A program made the position numbers and the translations under genes. A stretch of DNA of 64,000 nt, taken from positions 953,104 through 1,017,103 of the forward strand of contig NZ_FZOG01000001.1 in NCBI RefSeq assembly GCF_900188155.1, in the 5' to 3' direction. Shown here piece by piece: positions 34,654 through 44,472 of the stretch. The DNA comes from Pseudomonas segetis. GTDB taxonomy: Bacteria; Pseudomonadota; Gammaproteobacteria; Pseudomonadales; Pseudomonadaceae. Within the stretch, counting starts at the first letter, position 1, and each line of letters begins with the position of its first letter. The notes under the pieces are model-generated. The model worked only from the letters and a program-made list of their open reading frames with translations, had not been told where the DNA came from and did no database searches.

Positions 34654-35706
34654 CTAGTGATCACCGCGCTCATATTTGTCCAGCGTATCCTTGGCAATCT
34701 GGCGGCCGAGCATGATCAGTTCAGGGGCCTTGTAGAACTCAAAGAAACGGCATACGCGCTTGGGTACATTGATCAGGATATCCGGCGGATAGCCGGCAAT
34801 TTTGTACTGCGCCAACGATGCCTGCATCACCTCGAAACTCTGGTTGACCAGCTCCAGCAACGATGCCGGGCCGCCTACGTTGGCAATGCGCGAGCCTGAC
34901 GCCGACTTGGGCGCTGCATCAGCTTCAGGCTCGGGTGCCGCCGGGGGTTGCTGGTCAGGTTGCAGGATGTATTCATGCTCAAGCGCCGAATCATCCTCGA
35001 GCAGCAGCATCTGTTCTTCGCCCTCGGTGGTTTTCCGACGCAAAGTGGGAAGGCGCGAGCCGAGCGATGCCATCATCTGGTCAAAGCGGCCCTTGATTGC
35101 TGCAGGGCGCTCGATTACAGGCAGTTGATAGTGTTGCTGGTTGGTGGCATTGAGGTTGACAGCAATAATCAGGTCGCAGTGGCTGGAAACCACAGGAACG
35201 ATGGGCAAGGGGTTGAGCAGACCGCCATCGACCAGCATGCGCGAGCCCTGGATTACAGGAGTAAACAAGCTCGGAATGGCTGCGGAGGCGCGCATGGCCT
35301 GATGCAAATTACCTTCTTGAAACCAGATTTCCTGCTGGTTGGTGAGGTCGGTTGCCACGGCAGTGAAAGGTATCCTCAGGTCCTCGATCTTGACGTCGCC
35401 GACAATTTCCCGGATCTGGCCGAAAACCTTTTCACCGCGAATCGCGCCCAGGCGAAAGCTGACATCCAGTAAGCGCAATACATCCAGGTAGTCCAGGCTT
35501 TGCGTCCATTCACTGTATTCTTTGAGTTTTCCGGCAGCATAGATGCCGCCAACCACGGCCCCCATGGAGCAACCAGCGATGCATGCGATGTCGTAGCCAC
35601 GGGCTTCGAGTTCTTCGATAACACCAATGTGTGCATAACCACGTGCACCACCTGAACCCAAGACCAGGGCGACTCGCTTTTTCACCGTAAATCCCTCATA
35701 ACGCAT
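34654..35706 (-). CDS. Patatin-like phospholipase (RssA-like)
   Basis: 350 aa. Oxyanion loop LGSGGARGYAHIG, nucleophile elbow IAGCSMGAVVGG (Ser) and the Asp of the dyad in LVDGGLLNPLP. Patatins are lipid acyl hydrolases; the fold is complete. The C-terminal third has a low-complexity Pro/Ala/Glu linker (about 245-275) and then a conserved-looking domain of unknown role. Alternative start: the Val/Met codons a few residues inside. Monocistronic. Confidence 0.9.
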   Translation of the reverse strand: MRYEGFTVKKRVALVLGSGGARGYAHIGVIEELEARGYDIACIAGCSMGAVVGGIYAAGKLKEYSEWTQSLDYLDVLRLLDVSFRLGAIRGEKVFGQIREIVGDVKIEDLRIPFTAVATDLTNQQEIWFQEGNLHQAMRASAAIPSLFTPVIQGSRMLVDGGLLNPLPIVPVVSSHCDLIIAVNLNATNQQHYQLPVIERPAAIKGRFDQMMASLGSRLPTLRRKTTEGEEQMLLLEDDSALEHEYILQPDQQPPAAPEPEADAAPKSASGSRIANVGGPASLLELVNQSFEVMQASLAQYKIAGYPPDILINVPKRVCRFFEFYKAPELIMLGRQIAKDTLDKYERGDH

Positions 35707-35795
35707 TGTTTTGACAACATACCCGCGAGAGGCGCTAGCGCCAAGGCTGTATTTGCTAGAATGTGCCCGCCTGTCGACACGACCAGTGAGAAATT

Positions 35796-36830
35796 ATGAG
35801 TGAGCCAATTCGTTTGACCCAATACAGCCACGGCGCCGGTTGTGGCTGCAAAATTTCGCCAAAGGTGCTGGAAGTGATCCTGGCCGGCAGTGGCGCGCAG
35901 AATCTCGATCCCAAACTCTGGGTTGGCAATGCCTCTCGCGATGACGCCGCAGTGTACGAGATCGACGCGGAGCGCGGTGTGGTTTCCACCACCGACTTCT
36001 TTATGCCAATCGTTGACGACCCTTACGATTTCGGGCGAATCGCGGCGACCAACGCCATTAGCGATATCTATGCAATGGGGGGCGACCCACTGATGGCTAT
36101 CGCCATTTTGGGCTGGCCGGTCAATGTGCTGGCGCCTGAAGTGGCTCGTGAAGTGATTCGTGGTGGCCGTTCGATTTGTGACGAGGCGGGTATCGCCCTG
36201 GCTGGCGGACACTCCATCGATGCACCGGAGCCAATTTTTGGCCTGGCAGTCACAGGCCTGGTTGAAAAGCGCCACATGAAGCGCAATGACACCGCCACGC
36301 CTGGCTGCAAGCTTTATCTGAGCAAACCCTTGGGAATCGGCATTCTGACCACCGCCGAGAAGAAAGCCAAGCTGCGCGATGAGGACATCGGCCTGGCGCG
36401 CGACTGGATGTGCACCCTGAACAAACCCGGTAGCCGCTTTGCCAAGTTGGCCGGCGTGATGGCCATGACCGACGTTACCGGTTTTGGCCTGCTTGGGCAC
36501 TTGGTTGAAATGGCCGATGGCAGCGGCCTGACCGCGCGGATCGAATTTGCCAAGGTGCCGCGCCTGTCCAGCGTTGAGTATTATCTGGAGCAGGGCTGCA
36601 TACCGGGTGGGACCTTGCGCAACTTCGACAGCTATGGCGACAAGATTGCGCCACTGCCGCAGCTGTGCAAGTTGCTGTTATGTGATCCGCAAACCAGTGG
36701 TGGCTTGTTGGTTGCCGTTAAGCCCGAGGCCGAGGGCGAATTCCTGCAAACGGCCGCCGAGTGTGGTTTGCATCTTGAAGCTATTGGCCAAATGTGTGAG
36801 CGACAGAGCCATGCGGTTGAGGTGGTGTAA
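35796..36830 (+). CDS. selD: Selenide, water dikinase
   Basis: 344 aa. [19 protein letters not shown] has the catalytic Cys16 (Cys17 in E. coli) and Lys19; it is a Cys, not a selenocysteine, enzyme. Other conserved segments: [32 protein letters not shown] and [13 protein letters not shown]. It makes selenophosphate from selenide and ATP. Its stop codon overlaps the mnmH start, so this pair feeds tRNA 2-selenouridine; selA/selB are not in the window. Confidence 0.97.
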   Translation: MSEPIRLTQYSHGAGCGCKISPKVLEVILAGSGAQNLDPKLWVGNASRDDAAVYEIDAERGVVSTTDFFMPIVDDPYDFGRIAATNAISDIYAMGGDPLMAIAILGWPVNVLAPEVAREVIRGGRSICDEAGIALAGGHSIDAPEPIFGLAVTGLVEKRHMKRNDTATPGCKLYLSKPLGIGILTTAEKKAKLRDEDIGLARDWMCTLNKPGSRFAKLAGVMAMTDVTGFGLLGHLVEMADGSGLTARIEFAKVPRLSSVEYYLEQGCIPGGTLRNFDSYGDKIAPLPQLCKLLLCDPQTSGGLLVAVKPEAEGEFLQTAAECGLHLEAIGQMCERQSHAVEVV

Positions 36831-37930
36831 TGCGTGACGACACCAGTGACTACCGCCAGATCTTCCTGCAAGACTCCCCGATGATGGATGCCCGCGCCCC
36901 TGTTGAGTTCAGCAAGGGCGCCTTTCCCGGTGCCGTCAACTTGCCATTGATGAACGACATCGAACGGCAAAAGGTTGGCACCTGCTACAAGCAACACGGC
37001 CAGCAAGCCGCAATCGAACTGGGTCACCAACTGGTCAACGGCCAGCTCAAGGCCGATCGCCTGGCGGCCTGGGCGGCTTTTGCCGAGGCCAATCCCGAAG
37101 GTTATCTCTATTGCTTTCGAGGCGGCCTGCGCTCGCAGCTCGTGCAGCAGTGGTTGAAATCGGAGCTGGGCATTGCCTACCCGCGGGTAGCGGGCGGCTA
37201 CAAAGCCATGCGCAATTTCTTGATTGAAACAACTGAACTTGCCATCGAGCAAAGCCGGTTCGTACTGGTCGGCGGCATGACCGGCACGGGCAAGACCGAA
37301 GTGGTTGCGCAACTTGAAAACAGCCTGGATCTTGAAGGCCATGCCAACCATCGTGGATCGAGCTTCGGCAAGCGCGCAACGGCTCAGCCCACGCAGATCG
37401 ATTTTGAAAATGCCTTGGCCATCGACATACTGAAAAAGCGCGAACGCGGTATCAATCAATTCGTACTTGAGGACGAAGGTCGGATTATCGGTCGTTGCTC
37501 GTTGCCCCTGTCTCTATATCAAGGCATGCAAGGCTTTGCGCTGGTCTGGCTGGAAGACAGTGTAGAAGGGCGGGTTGAGCGTATCCTCAAGGATTATGTA
37601 ATAGATCTTCGGGCCGAGTTTGTTCAGTTGCTTGGCGAGGAGGCGGGCTTTGCAGCCTTCGCTGAGCGCCTGCAACAAAGCCTGGCTAATATTCTCAAGC
37701 GTTTAGGGGGCGAGCGTTATCAGCGCTTGGCTGCGATCATGGATCAAGCCCTGATTGAACAGCAGGTCAATAATGATGTAAGCCTGCATCGTGGCTGGAT
37801 TGAAACGCTATTAATCGAGTATTACGACCCGATGTACGTGTTTCAGCATGAGAGCAAGGCCGGGCGTATCGAGTTCAGTGGTGAGCAAGCGGCGGTGGTC
37901 GAGTACTTGCGTGAGCGTGCAGCGGGTTGA
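36830..37930 (+). CDS. mnmH: tRNA 2-selenouridine synthase
   Basis: 366 aa (also called SelU/YbbB). N-terminal rhodanese domain with Cys in [18 protein letters not shown]-terminal P-loop domain with [12 protein letters not shown]. It converts the 2-thiouridine at the wobble position of Lys, Glu and Gln tRNAs, via geranylation, to 2-selenouridine using SelD product. One-base overlap with selD (TAATG) implies coupled translation. Confidence 0.96.
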   Translation: MRDDTSDYRQIFLQDSPMMDARAPVEFSKGAFPGAVNLPLMNDIERQKVGTCYKQHGQQAAIELGHQLVNGQLKADRLAAWAAFAEANPEGYLYCFRGGLRSQLVQQWLKSELGIAYPRVAGGYKAMRNFLIETTELAIEQSRFVLVGGMTGTGKTEVVAQLENSLDLEGHANHRGSSFGKRATAQPTQIDFENALAIDILKKRERGINQFVLEDEGRIIGRCSLPLSLYQGMQGFALVWLEDSVEGRVERILKDYVIDLRAEFVQLLGEEAGFAAFAERLQQSLANILKRLGGERYQRLAAIMDQALIEQQVNNDVSLHRGWIETLLIEYYDPMYVFQHESKAGRIEFSGEQAAVVEYLRERAAG

Positions 37931-37963
37931 ACTAATTTGCTTTGATAACAATCGCAATCTTCT

Positions 37964-37980
37964 GCTGGCCCCAGGCCAGC
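37964..37980 (+). other. Short hairpin before the small lipoprotein gene
   Basis: GCTGGCC-CCA-GGCCAGC, a perfect 7-bp stem with no T-run, 34 bp after the mnmH stop and 28 bp before the lipoprotein ATG. It may be a leader or mRNA-end structure. Confidence 0.4.
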
Positions 37981-38007
37981 GGGTATATCAAATATTGGAG
38001 AAGCACC

Positions 38008-38286
38008 ATGAAAGCATTGATCTGCTTACCCCTAGTCGTTGCGCTGCTGGCCGGTTGTTCTGGCAAAACGGTCAATCGTGATAGTTGCGCCAATCAGTTG
38101 GATGCCGCCTGGAAACAGCTTGACCTGGCCAAGGCTGAAGGTTTTGCCGGTACTGTCAGCTACTCCAAGGCCTTGTCATTGTTGACCGCGGCCAAGACCC
38201 AGCAGCAGTTTGAAGCCTACGAGGGTTGCAGCAGCAAGGCCCAGAAAGCACGCTTTTATATCGACGAGTCCCGCGCGGGCCGTTAA
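38008..38286 (+). CDS. Small putative lipoprotein
   Basis: 92 aa from ATG 38008 (TTGGAGAAG Shine-Dalgarno). Signal peptide with lipobox LLAGCSG (Cys about residue 17), then a helical domain with two further Cys (RDSCANQLDAAW and EAYEGCSSKAQKARFYI) that could pair. The text resembles short TPR-like or DUF4398-like helical lipoproteins. Function unknown. Confidence 0.82.
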   Translation: MKALICLPLVVALLAGCSGKTVNRDSCANQLDAAWKQLDLAKAEGFAGTVSYSKALSLLTAAKTQQQFEAYEGCSSKAQKARFYIDESRAGR

Positions 38287-38321
38287 TCCACTCGAAACAA
38301 ACCCTGACAGGGAAATTGCCA

Positions 38322-38930
38322 ATGCGCATCGATTTCACTCAGTTAGCCGCCCTTGATGCCTACCGTTGGCTGGCTTCGACAGTGACTCCACGGCCCATCG
38401 CCTGGGTTTCAAGTCGTTCAGCTGCGGGCGTGAGCAATCTTGCGCCCTTTAGTTTTTTTCAGGTCATCAGCGATGAGCCGCCGACCTTGCTGGTCAATGT
38501 CAATCATCATCCCGACGGCAGCCTGAAAGACACATTGCGCAACGCCCAGGAAACCGGCGAGCTGGTTATCCAACTGGTGTCGTTTGAGCACGCCGAGGCA
38601 ATGAACGCCAGCTCTGCCATCCTGGAGCATGGTGTCAGCGAGTTTGAGCATTGCGGCATCGCCAGTGTTGCCAGCGAGCGGGTTGCGGTGCCGCGCGTCT
38701 CAGGCGCGGCAGTTACCTTTGAGTGCAAGGTTTCGCAGATCCAGCCTTTTCCGCAGCACAACCCGAACTGCAATCTGATTTTTGCCCAGGTACTGCTGGC
38801 GCATATCGATGATGCTGTGCTCAATGAAAAAGGCCGGGTCGACCCACATAAACTGGATATAGTCGGGCGCCTGGGTGGGATGTCGTACACCCGTACCCGC
38901 GATACCTTCGAGATGATCCGCCCGACTTGA
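38322..38930 (+). CDS. Flavin reductase family protein
   Basis: 202 aa from ATG 38322 (the open frame before it overlaps the previous gene). FMN-binding split barrel: TVTPRPIAWVSSRSAAGVSN followed by APFSFFQVISDEPPTLLVNV, the typical flavin-reductase-like opening. It may supply reduced FMN to a monooxygenase; no partner is visible nearby. Confidence 0.9.
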   Translation: MRIDFTQLAALDAYRWLASTVTPRPIAWVSSRSAAGVSNLAPFSFFQVISDEPPTLLVNVNHHPDGSLKDTLRNAQETGELVIQLVSFEHAEAMNASSAILEHGVSEFEHCGIASVASERVAVPRVSGAAVTFECKVSQIQPFPQHNPNCNLIFAQVLLAHIDDAVLNEKGRVDPHKLDIVGRLGGMSYTRTRDTFEMIRPT

Positions 38931-38960
38931 CCTGCTGCGTACAGCCACAGACCGGTTGTC

Positions 38961-39020
38961 CAAAGGGCTATTTGAGGGTGTTGCTCACAGTTTCGTGAGC
39001 AAAGGTTACATAGCCCTTTG
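38961..39020 (+). ncRNA. Nested 60-nt stem-loop upstream of moxR
   Basis: Outer stem CAAAGGGCTAT (38961-38971) with ATAGCCCTTTG (39010-39020), 11 perfect pairs. Inner stem TTGCTCAC (38981-38988) with GTGAGCAA (38995-39002), 8 perfect pairs and a 6-nt loop. A 9 x 7 internal loop separates them. No U-tract follows, so it is not a plain terminator. It could be a cis-acting RNA in the moxR leader or a small RNA; that is inference from structure alone. Confidence 0.5.
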
Positions 39021-39072
39021 CCGCAACTGCGGCTGCCAGTAGCATCAGGTTAACTTGTCGTGGGAGTTCATG

Positions 39073-39990
39073 ATGCGCAGCCAGTTGGATGCCTGCCTGA
39101 GCGCAGTCAACGAAATACTCTTGGGTAAAGAGCAGCAGGTCAGGCTCGCGCTGGCTTGCTTGCTTGCGCGTGGCCATCTCTTGATCGAGGACTTGCCCGG
39201 CATGGGCAAGACCACGCTGAGCCAGGCCTTGGCCAAGGTGCTTGGGCTGAGCTTTCAGCGGATTCAGTTCACCTCTGACTTATTGCCTGGCGACATTCTG
39301 GGGACCTCGGTGTTTGATAAGGACACCGGGCAATTTGTCTTTCACCAGGGGCCGATCTTTGCCGAACTGGTCCTGGCGGACGAGATCAACCGCGCCACGC
39401 CGAAAAGCCAGAGTGCGTTGCTTGAGGCCATGGAGGAGGGCCAGGTCACCATCGAGGGCGCAACCCGCGCCTTGCCCGATCCATTTTTTGTAATCGCCAC
39501 CCAGAACCCGGTTAGCCAAGGCGGGACCTTTGCCTTGCCGGAGTCTCAACTCGATCGTTTCCTGATGCGCTTGTCCTTGGGTTATCCCGCCAAGGCGGCT
39601 GAAAAGGCCTTGTTGATGGGGGATGCACGGCGCAACCTGTTGCCCAGGCTGGCGCCAATACTCGACCACGCACAGTTAGCCCTCTTGCAAGATGAAGTAC
39701 CAAAGGTCAGGGTCAGCGATGCCTTGGTCGACTATGTATTGCGCCTGGTAGAGGCAACCCGCACCCAGCCTCAGTTTGCCTGGGGGCTGTCTCCGCGGGC
39801 CAGCCTGGCATTGTTGGCTGCTGCTCGGGCCTGGGCACTTCTTGAAGGCCGCGAGTATGTGATACCCGAAGATGTGCAGGCTGTCTTGCCCTCGGTTGTG
39901 GGTCACCGCCTACGCGAGCGTGCGGACCCAGCGGGCCACAGCGGCGGTACTTTGGTGCAGTGGTTGTTGCGCGAGGTTGCAGCGATTTGA
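39073..39990 (+). CDS. MoxR family AAA ATPase
   Basis: 305 aa from ATG 39073, best spaced from GGGAG (39062-39066); ATG 39070 is equally open. Walker A LPGMGKTTLSQAL, Walker B VLADEINRATPKSQSALLEA and sensor-type IATQNPVSQGGTFALPESQ. MoxR proteins are chaperone-like AAA+ ATPases working with a DUF58/von Willebrand-type partner. First of a three-gene operon moxR-DUF58-tgpA with 4-bp overlaps. Confidence 0.94.
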   Translation: MRSQLDACLSAVNEILLGKEQQVRLALACLLARGHLLIEDLPGMGKTTLSQALAKVLGLSFQRIQFTSDLLPGDILGTSVFDKDTGQFVFHQGPIFAELVLADEINRATPKSQSALLEAMEEGQVTIEGATRALPDPFFVIATQNPVSQGGTFALPESQLDRFLMRLSLGYPAKAAEKALLMGDARRNLLPRLAPILDHAQLALLQDEVPKVRVSDALVDYVLRLVEATRTQPQFAWGLSPRASLALLAAARAWALLEGREYVIPEDVQAVLPSVVGHRLRERADPAGHSGGTLVQWLLREVAAI

Positions 39991-40964
39991 TCCAAGGTCT
40001 GCAGTCGCGCTGGAACCGTTGGTTGGCCCGGCGCATTCCCCCAGCGAAAAACCTGCGCTTGAGCCAGCGGCAAATATTTATCATCCCATCGCGGGTTGGT
40101 GCGATGTTTATCCTGGCGTTGATCCTGATGTTGCTGGCCGCGATCAACTATCAAAACAGCCTGGCCTACGGCCTGACGTTTTTACTGGGCTCGGTCTTTA
40201 TCGTCGCTATCTTGCACACCTACCTCAACCTGAGTGGCTTGATGCTCAAGTCGGGTCCTGCCGAGCCTGTGTTTGTCGGCGAGCATGCGCGTTTCAACGT
40301 ACGGCTTGAAAGTGAGCGCCGGGCCCATGAGGCGATTGTGCTGGGTTGGCCCTCCCAAGGCATGCTGCAACTTGATGTGGCTGCGTTGTCGGGAAGTGAT
40401 GCCGAGCTAGGGTTGCCGGCCACGTCGCGTGGCTGGTTACGCCCAGGCAGGGTGCGGGTTGAGAGCAGATTCCCCTTGGGAATTCTGGTGGCCTGGAGTT
40501 GGGTCGATCTGGATTTGCAGCTACTGGTTTATCCGCGTCCGGTTGAGGGCGATTTGCCAATTGGCGCAGGGCTTGGTGATGACCCGCAGGAGCAGGGCGC
40601 ACGGGCTCATGGCAGTGGTGCCGATGATTTCCAAGGGCTCAGGGCGTACCAGCCGAGTGATTCTAAGCGCCGCCTGCATTGGAAAGCCTATTCCCGGGGG
40701 CTGGGCTTATTGGTCAAGGACTTTACCGCACTGAGTGGCCGCGATATCAGCCTGGACTTCAGTGCGCTGGCCAGCGATACCGAGGCCCGTCTGTCACTGC
40801 TGTGCTATTGGGTGTTGCAGTTGAGCGAGCGCCAGCAACCGTTTTCACTGGCCTTGCCAGGGGTGTATATCGGCGTTGACAGCGGCGAGCAGCATCGCGA
40901 CAGATGCTTGCGAGCGCTGACACTATTCGGTTCGAGTTTCGCTGAGCCGGGCGCGCCAGCATGA
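39987..40964 (+). CDS. DUF58 domain membrane protein
   Basis: 325 aa from a TTG start (39987) whose last bases overlap the moxR stop (TTGA). Two transmembrane helices near 35-75, a beta-rich middle and the DUF58 signature DDFQGLRAYQPSDSKRRLHW followed by KAYSR. Usual partner of MoxR. It probably forms a membrane complex with the ATPase and the transglutaminase-like protein after it, at the cell envelope; the exact role is unknown. Confidence 0.92.
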   Translation: MIQGLQSRWNRWLARRIPPAKNLRLSQRQIFIIPSRVGAMFILALILMLLAAINYQNSLAYGLTFLLGSVFIVAILHTYLNLSGLMLKSGPAEPVFVGEHARFNVRLESERRAHEAIVLGWPSQGMLQLDVAALSGSDAELGLPATSRGWLRPGRVRVESRFPLGILVAWSWVDLDLQLLVYPRPVEGDLPIGAGLGDDPQEQGARAHGSGADDFQGLRAYQPSDSKRRLHWKAYSRGLGLLVKDFTALSGRDISLDFSALASDTEARLSLLCYWVLQLSERQQPFSLALPGVYIGVDSGEQHRDRCLRALTLFGSSFAEPGAPA

Positions 40965-42943
40965 ACAAGCCGCAAAGCATTCCGCGCGTCAGCCTGACAT
41001 GGCTATTGATTGCCCAGTTGCTGGTCATTATCCCGCACCTTGGTCACTTGCCCCTCTGGGTTGTCGGCCTATGGCTTGGCTGCGCAGCCTGGCGGGTACA
41101 GATCTATCGCATGCGCGCCCGGTTTCCCAATGCCTGGTTGAAAGGCGCCTTGATGCTTGCTGCCGGCATTGGTGTCTTTGTTTCACGCGGTAGCCTGGTC
41201 GGGCTCGATGCGGGCGTGGTGTTGCTGATTGCCGCTTTTGTCCTGAAACTGGTCGAGGTGCGTACTCGCCGTGATGCCCTGGTGCTTATCTTTCTGGGCT
41301 TCTTTACCGTTGTTACCGCCTACTTGTTCGATGACAGCATGCTTTCCGCCATTTTCAGCCTGTTGCCGGTTAGTGCCTTGCTGGCGGCGATGATCGGGCT
41401 GCAACAAAGTACGCTGGCCACGCGCCCCTGGGCAACGGCGAAACTGGCCGGCTCACTGCTGCTGCAAGCCTTGCCGTTGATGCTGCTGTTGTTTTTGTTC
41501 TTCCCGCGGATGGGGCCTTTATGGTCGCTGCCTGGGGCCAACGCAAAAGGGGTCACCGGTCTTTCGGACAGCATGGCGCCGGCGGATATTGCCGAGCTGA
41601 GCCAGTCCAGTGAACTGGCGTTTCGCGCCAGCTTTGAGGGGCAACCGCCGCCACGGAATCAGCTCTACTGGCGCGCGCTGACACTGGATCGTTTTGACGG
41701 CAGACGTTGGTCACAGTCGGGATTTGCACGGTTGCCACTGCAGCCGTCGTGGCGAAAGCAGGGCGAACCTATCAATTACCAGATCGTCATGCAGCCAAGT
41801 GCCAGGCCCTGGTTGTTTAGCCTGGATGTGGCGCAGACCAGCCTTGAAGGCACGCGCATGATGAGTGATTTCCGTCTGCAGCGAAAACAACCGGTGGATC
41901 GCTCCCTGCTGTACAATCTGACTTCATGGCCACAGGCGCTGCTGGAGCCGGCAGCCTCGACAGAGACTTTGCGACGCGCATTGCAGCTGCCGGACGGTGG
42001 TGATCCACGCAGCCGCGCCTGGGCACGGCAACTCAAGCAGCAATACCCGCAAGACGAGCAATTGGTGCAAGCGGTGCTGCGCAACTTCAATCGCCAGCCG
42101 TTTCACTACACATTGCGCCCCAAAGCGGTTGGGGTTAACAGCATTGATGATTTTCTGTTCGAAACCCGTAGCGGCTTTTGTGCTCACTACGCGGGATCCA
42201 TGACCTTTGTTTTACGTGCAGCGGGGATTCCGGCGCGGGTGGTTGCGGGCTATCAAGGTGGTGAGCTTAATCCGTCTGGCAATTATCTGCAGGTCCGCCA
42301 GTTCGATGCGCACGCCTGGGTGGAATACTGGCAGGCGGGTAAGGGTTGGCTTCGCGTTGACCCGACATTTGAAGTTGCGCCGGAACGTATCGAACTGGGA
42401 CTGGAAGAAGCCGTGGCGGGGGAAAATAGCTTCCTGGAAAAATCGCCATTTTCACCACTGCGCTATCGGCAGTTGGCGTGGCTCAATCAATTCAGGCTTG
42501 CCTGGGATCAAGTCAATTACGACTGGCAACGCTGGGTGCTGGGTTATCAAGGCGCGCAGCAACTGGAGTTGTTTCAGCGCTGGTTCGGCAAGGTCGATGG
42601 CCGCTGGTTGGCCTTGTGCCTGGTCGGTGGTGGCGCCATTGTGCTGGCTTTGATTGCGCTGTTTCTGTTCAAACCATGGCAGCACCAGCGGGATCAGCAG
42701 CAGAGAGTTTTCAGGCGTTTTGAACGCTTGTTGGCGCGCCACGCACTCGTTCGCCAACCGGCAGAAGGGCCACGAGACTTCGCCCGGCGTGCTGCGCAAG
42801 CCTTGCCGGGCCAAGCCAGGCAGATCCAACAGTTCGCCAGGGCTTTCGAGGCCCAGCGCTATGGCGGTCAAGGCCAATCCCTGGCGATTCTTGAACAGCA
42901 TCTTCGGGCGTTGCGTAGGGCATTGCCTTGGCGTTTGACCTAG
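40961..42943 (+). CDS. tgpA: Membrane transglutaminase TgpA
   Basis: 660 aa. About six N-terminal helices (DUF3488), then a periplasmic transglutaminase domain with Cys in FETRSGFCAHYAGSMTFVL, His in RQFDAHAWVEYW and Asp in WLRVDPTFEV, a further helix near 550-572 (VGGGAIVLALIALFLF) and a C-terminal cytoplasmic tail. The P. aeruginosa homologue TgpA (PA2873) is important for viability. Overlaps the DUF58 gene by 4 bp. Confidence 0.95.
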   Translation: MNKPQSIPRVSLTWLLIAQLLVIIPHLGHLPLWVVGLWLGCAAWRVQIYRMRARFPNAWLKGALMLAAGIGVFVSRGSLVGLDAGVVLLIAAFVLKLVEVRTRRDALVLIFLGFFTVVTAYLFDDSMLSAIFSLLPVSALLAAMIGLQQSTLATRPWATAKLAGSLLLQALPLMLLLFLFFPRMGPLWSLPGANAKGVTGLSDSMAPADIAELSQSSELAFRASFEGQPPPRNQLYWRALTLDRFDGRRWSQSGFARLPLQPSWRKQGEPINYQIVMQPSARPWLFSLDVAQTSLEGTRMMSDFRLQRKQPVDRSLLYNLTSWPQALLEPAASTETLRRALQLPDGGDPRSRAWARQLKQQYPQDEQLVQAVLRNFNRQPFHYTLRPKAVGVNSIDDFLFETRSGFCAHYAGSMTFVLRAAGIPARVVAGYQGGELNPSGNYLQVRQFDAHAWVEYWQAGKGWLRVDPTFEVAPERIELGLEEAVAGENSFLEKSPFSPLRYRQLAWLNQFRLAWDQVNYDWQRWVLGYQGAQQLELFQRWFGKVDGRWLALCLVGGGAIVLALIALFLFKPWQHQRDQQQRVFRRFERLLARHALVRQPAEGPRDFARRAAQALPGQARQIQQFARAFEAQRYGGQGQSLAILEQHLRALRRALPWRLT

Positions 42944-42964
42944 CGTTGAGCGAGTTGGACTCAA

Positions 42965-43285
42965 TCAGCAGCTCAGGAAAAAACGGTTTATGGCCGCAAT
43001 CAAGCCTATTGTCGTGCAGGCCAACAGTGTCAGTAGCCCTGCCGCCAGGCTTGCACGCTTGATTGCCAGGCTGTGCTTGCGTGAATAGCGCCAGGCAAAG
43101 CCCATGGCAACCAACCCCAGCAGCAACCCCAGGGCTATGACTGCCCAGCCCATGGCCAGGCTCAGCTGGCTTGTCTCGGCAAATTCGGGCGGACACTGGC
43201 TTGTCGCAAAAGCGGCGAGGCTGAATCCGCCGCTACCGGCGCCAGCCAACGTGGGGCCAAGGCCGCGAAGCCTAATCGGTTTCAT
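42965..43285 (-). CDS. Small two-helix membrane protein
   Basis: 106 aa from ATG 43285. Two hydrophobic helices (about 45-67 and 80-102) joined by a basic loop RYSRKHSLAIKRA, with an N-terminal Gly/Pro-rich region. No family recognised with confidence. It converges with tgpA (21 bp between stops) and diverges from the CHAD gene. The Shine-Dalgarno is weak. Confidence 0.65.
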   Translation of the reverse strand: MKPIRLRGLGPTLAGAGSGGFSLAAFATSQCPPEFAETSQLSLAMGWAVIALGLLLGLVAMGFAWRYSRKHSLAIKRASLAAGLLTLLACTTIGLIAAINRFFLSC

Positions 43286-43512
43286 CAAACTAACTTGCCT
43301 GTCGGGAGCAAAGCTCAAGCATAAACCGCTGTGCGGATGATTTCTGCAAGCCAGTGCAGGCGCGCTGCAAAACCTTTTGTGACGAATGTCGACTTGTAAT
43401 GCCGCAGGAGCCAAGCAAGGATGAGATTTGGCTGCAGCAGTCGTCGCTGTGGTCTTGGGGCTGGGCGTATTGGCTTGCGCCAGGCTGGAGTTGCTTGTCG
43501 AGGAGAATCGCA

Positions 43513-44286
43513 ATGTCAGCATTTGCTGATCGTATCAGCGCCCAGGTCTTGAAACGCCAGGTCAGTCTATTTGCCTGCGCGGCGCGTATGCAGGCTTGCA
43601 CTGATGTTGAGGCATTGCATGACTTGCGTATTAATTTGCGCCGTTTGCGCAGTTTGCTCAAACCATTGCGAGGATTGCCCGCCTGCGATCAATTGCAACT
43701 GCATGCGGCGCAGTTGGGCAAGTTGACTGGCCCGGTGCGTGAGCTTGAGGTGCTTGTGGCTGAGTTGCAGCGCAAGCAACAAGCGTCGGGGCCTGTCGAG
43801 CAGCGCCGTCAACGGGTGGTCGACGGCTACCTGCAAACGCTGCGCAGTGATCAATTGTCCGCATTCTGGCAGGCCCTTGACGACTGGTCCGTGCAATGGC
43901 GACTCGCTGAGCGGGACGGCTCGTTAAAGCGGGTCGAGTCTAAGCTTGAGTCACGGCTGATTAAGGCCCAACGCCGGTTGGTTGAGGCCCTGGCTGATCC
44001 GTTGCATGACTGGCATGACCTGCGCTTGCTGGTCAAGCGCGTGCGCTACAACGCCGAGGCTTACCCCAAGGTAGCAAGACTCGATCGCCCTGGTCAGAAA
44101 GCACTAAAACAGGCTCAGGAAGCGCTGGGGCAATGGCATGACCTGTTGCAGTGGTTACTGCTCAGTGAAACTGAAACAGACTTGGCGTCTTGCGTGTCTT
44201 CTTGGGAGGCAGATTTACTCAGTGCCGAGATAAAGGTTGCCAAGGCGCTGGCGAGCTTAAGGAAAAGACTGCTCGCAAATGAATGA
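43513..44286 (+). CDS. CHAD domain protein
   Basis: 257 aa from ATG 43513 with AGGAGAA 7 bp upstream. All-helical CHAD domain: EALHDLRINLRRLRSLLKP and the later WHDLRLLVKRVRYNAEAYP hold the conserved His/Arg/Lys residues that line the polyphosphate-binding channel. CHAD proteins bind inorganic polyphosphate granules. No triphosphate tunnel (CYTH) partner lies next to it. Unusually, the domain stands alone. Confidence 0.93.
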   Translation: MSAFADRISAQVLKRQVSLFACAARMQACTDVEALHDLRINLRRLRSLLKPLRGLPACDQLQLHAAQLGKLTGPVRELEVLVAELQRKQQASGPVEQRRQRVVDGYLQTLRSDQLSAFWQALDDWSVQWRLAERDGSLKRVESKLESRLIKAQRRLVEALADPLHDWHDLRLLVKRVRYNAEAYPKVARLDRPGQKALKQAQEALGQWHDLLQWLLLSETETDLASCVSSWEADLLSAEIKVAKALASLRKRLLANE

Positions 44287-44472
44287 GCAGGAGCAGGGCT
44301 AAGCAGTCAAATGAGCGGTTTATCCGGACATCTGATTAATCGCTATCTGGCTGCATCCAGCGTCAACTCTGGAACTGGCTGAAAAGAGCCATCACCGATA
44401 CTGGCATCGCTACTTTCGTGTACGTCTGGTTTTCCCGTAGGATCAGCTTCACTCTGAATCCTCGAGATGCTT

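Noticed and set aside
35682..36500. 272-codon open frame antisense to selD
   Set aside because: selD is unmistakable on the other strand; no domain on this one.
44311..44382. 23-codon mini-ORF before the TesB-like gene
   Set aside because: No Shine-Dalgarno and no distinguishing composition.
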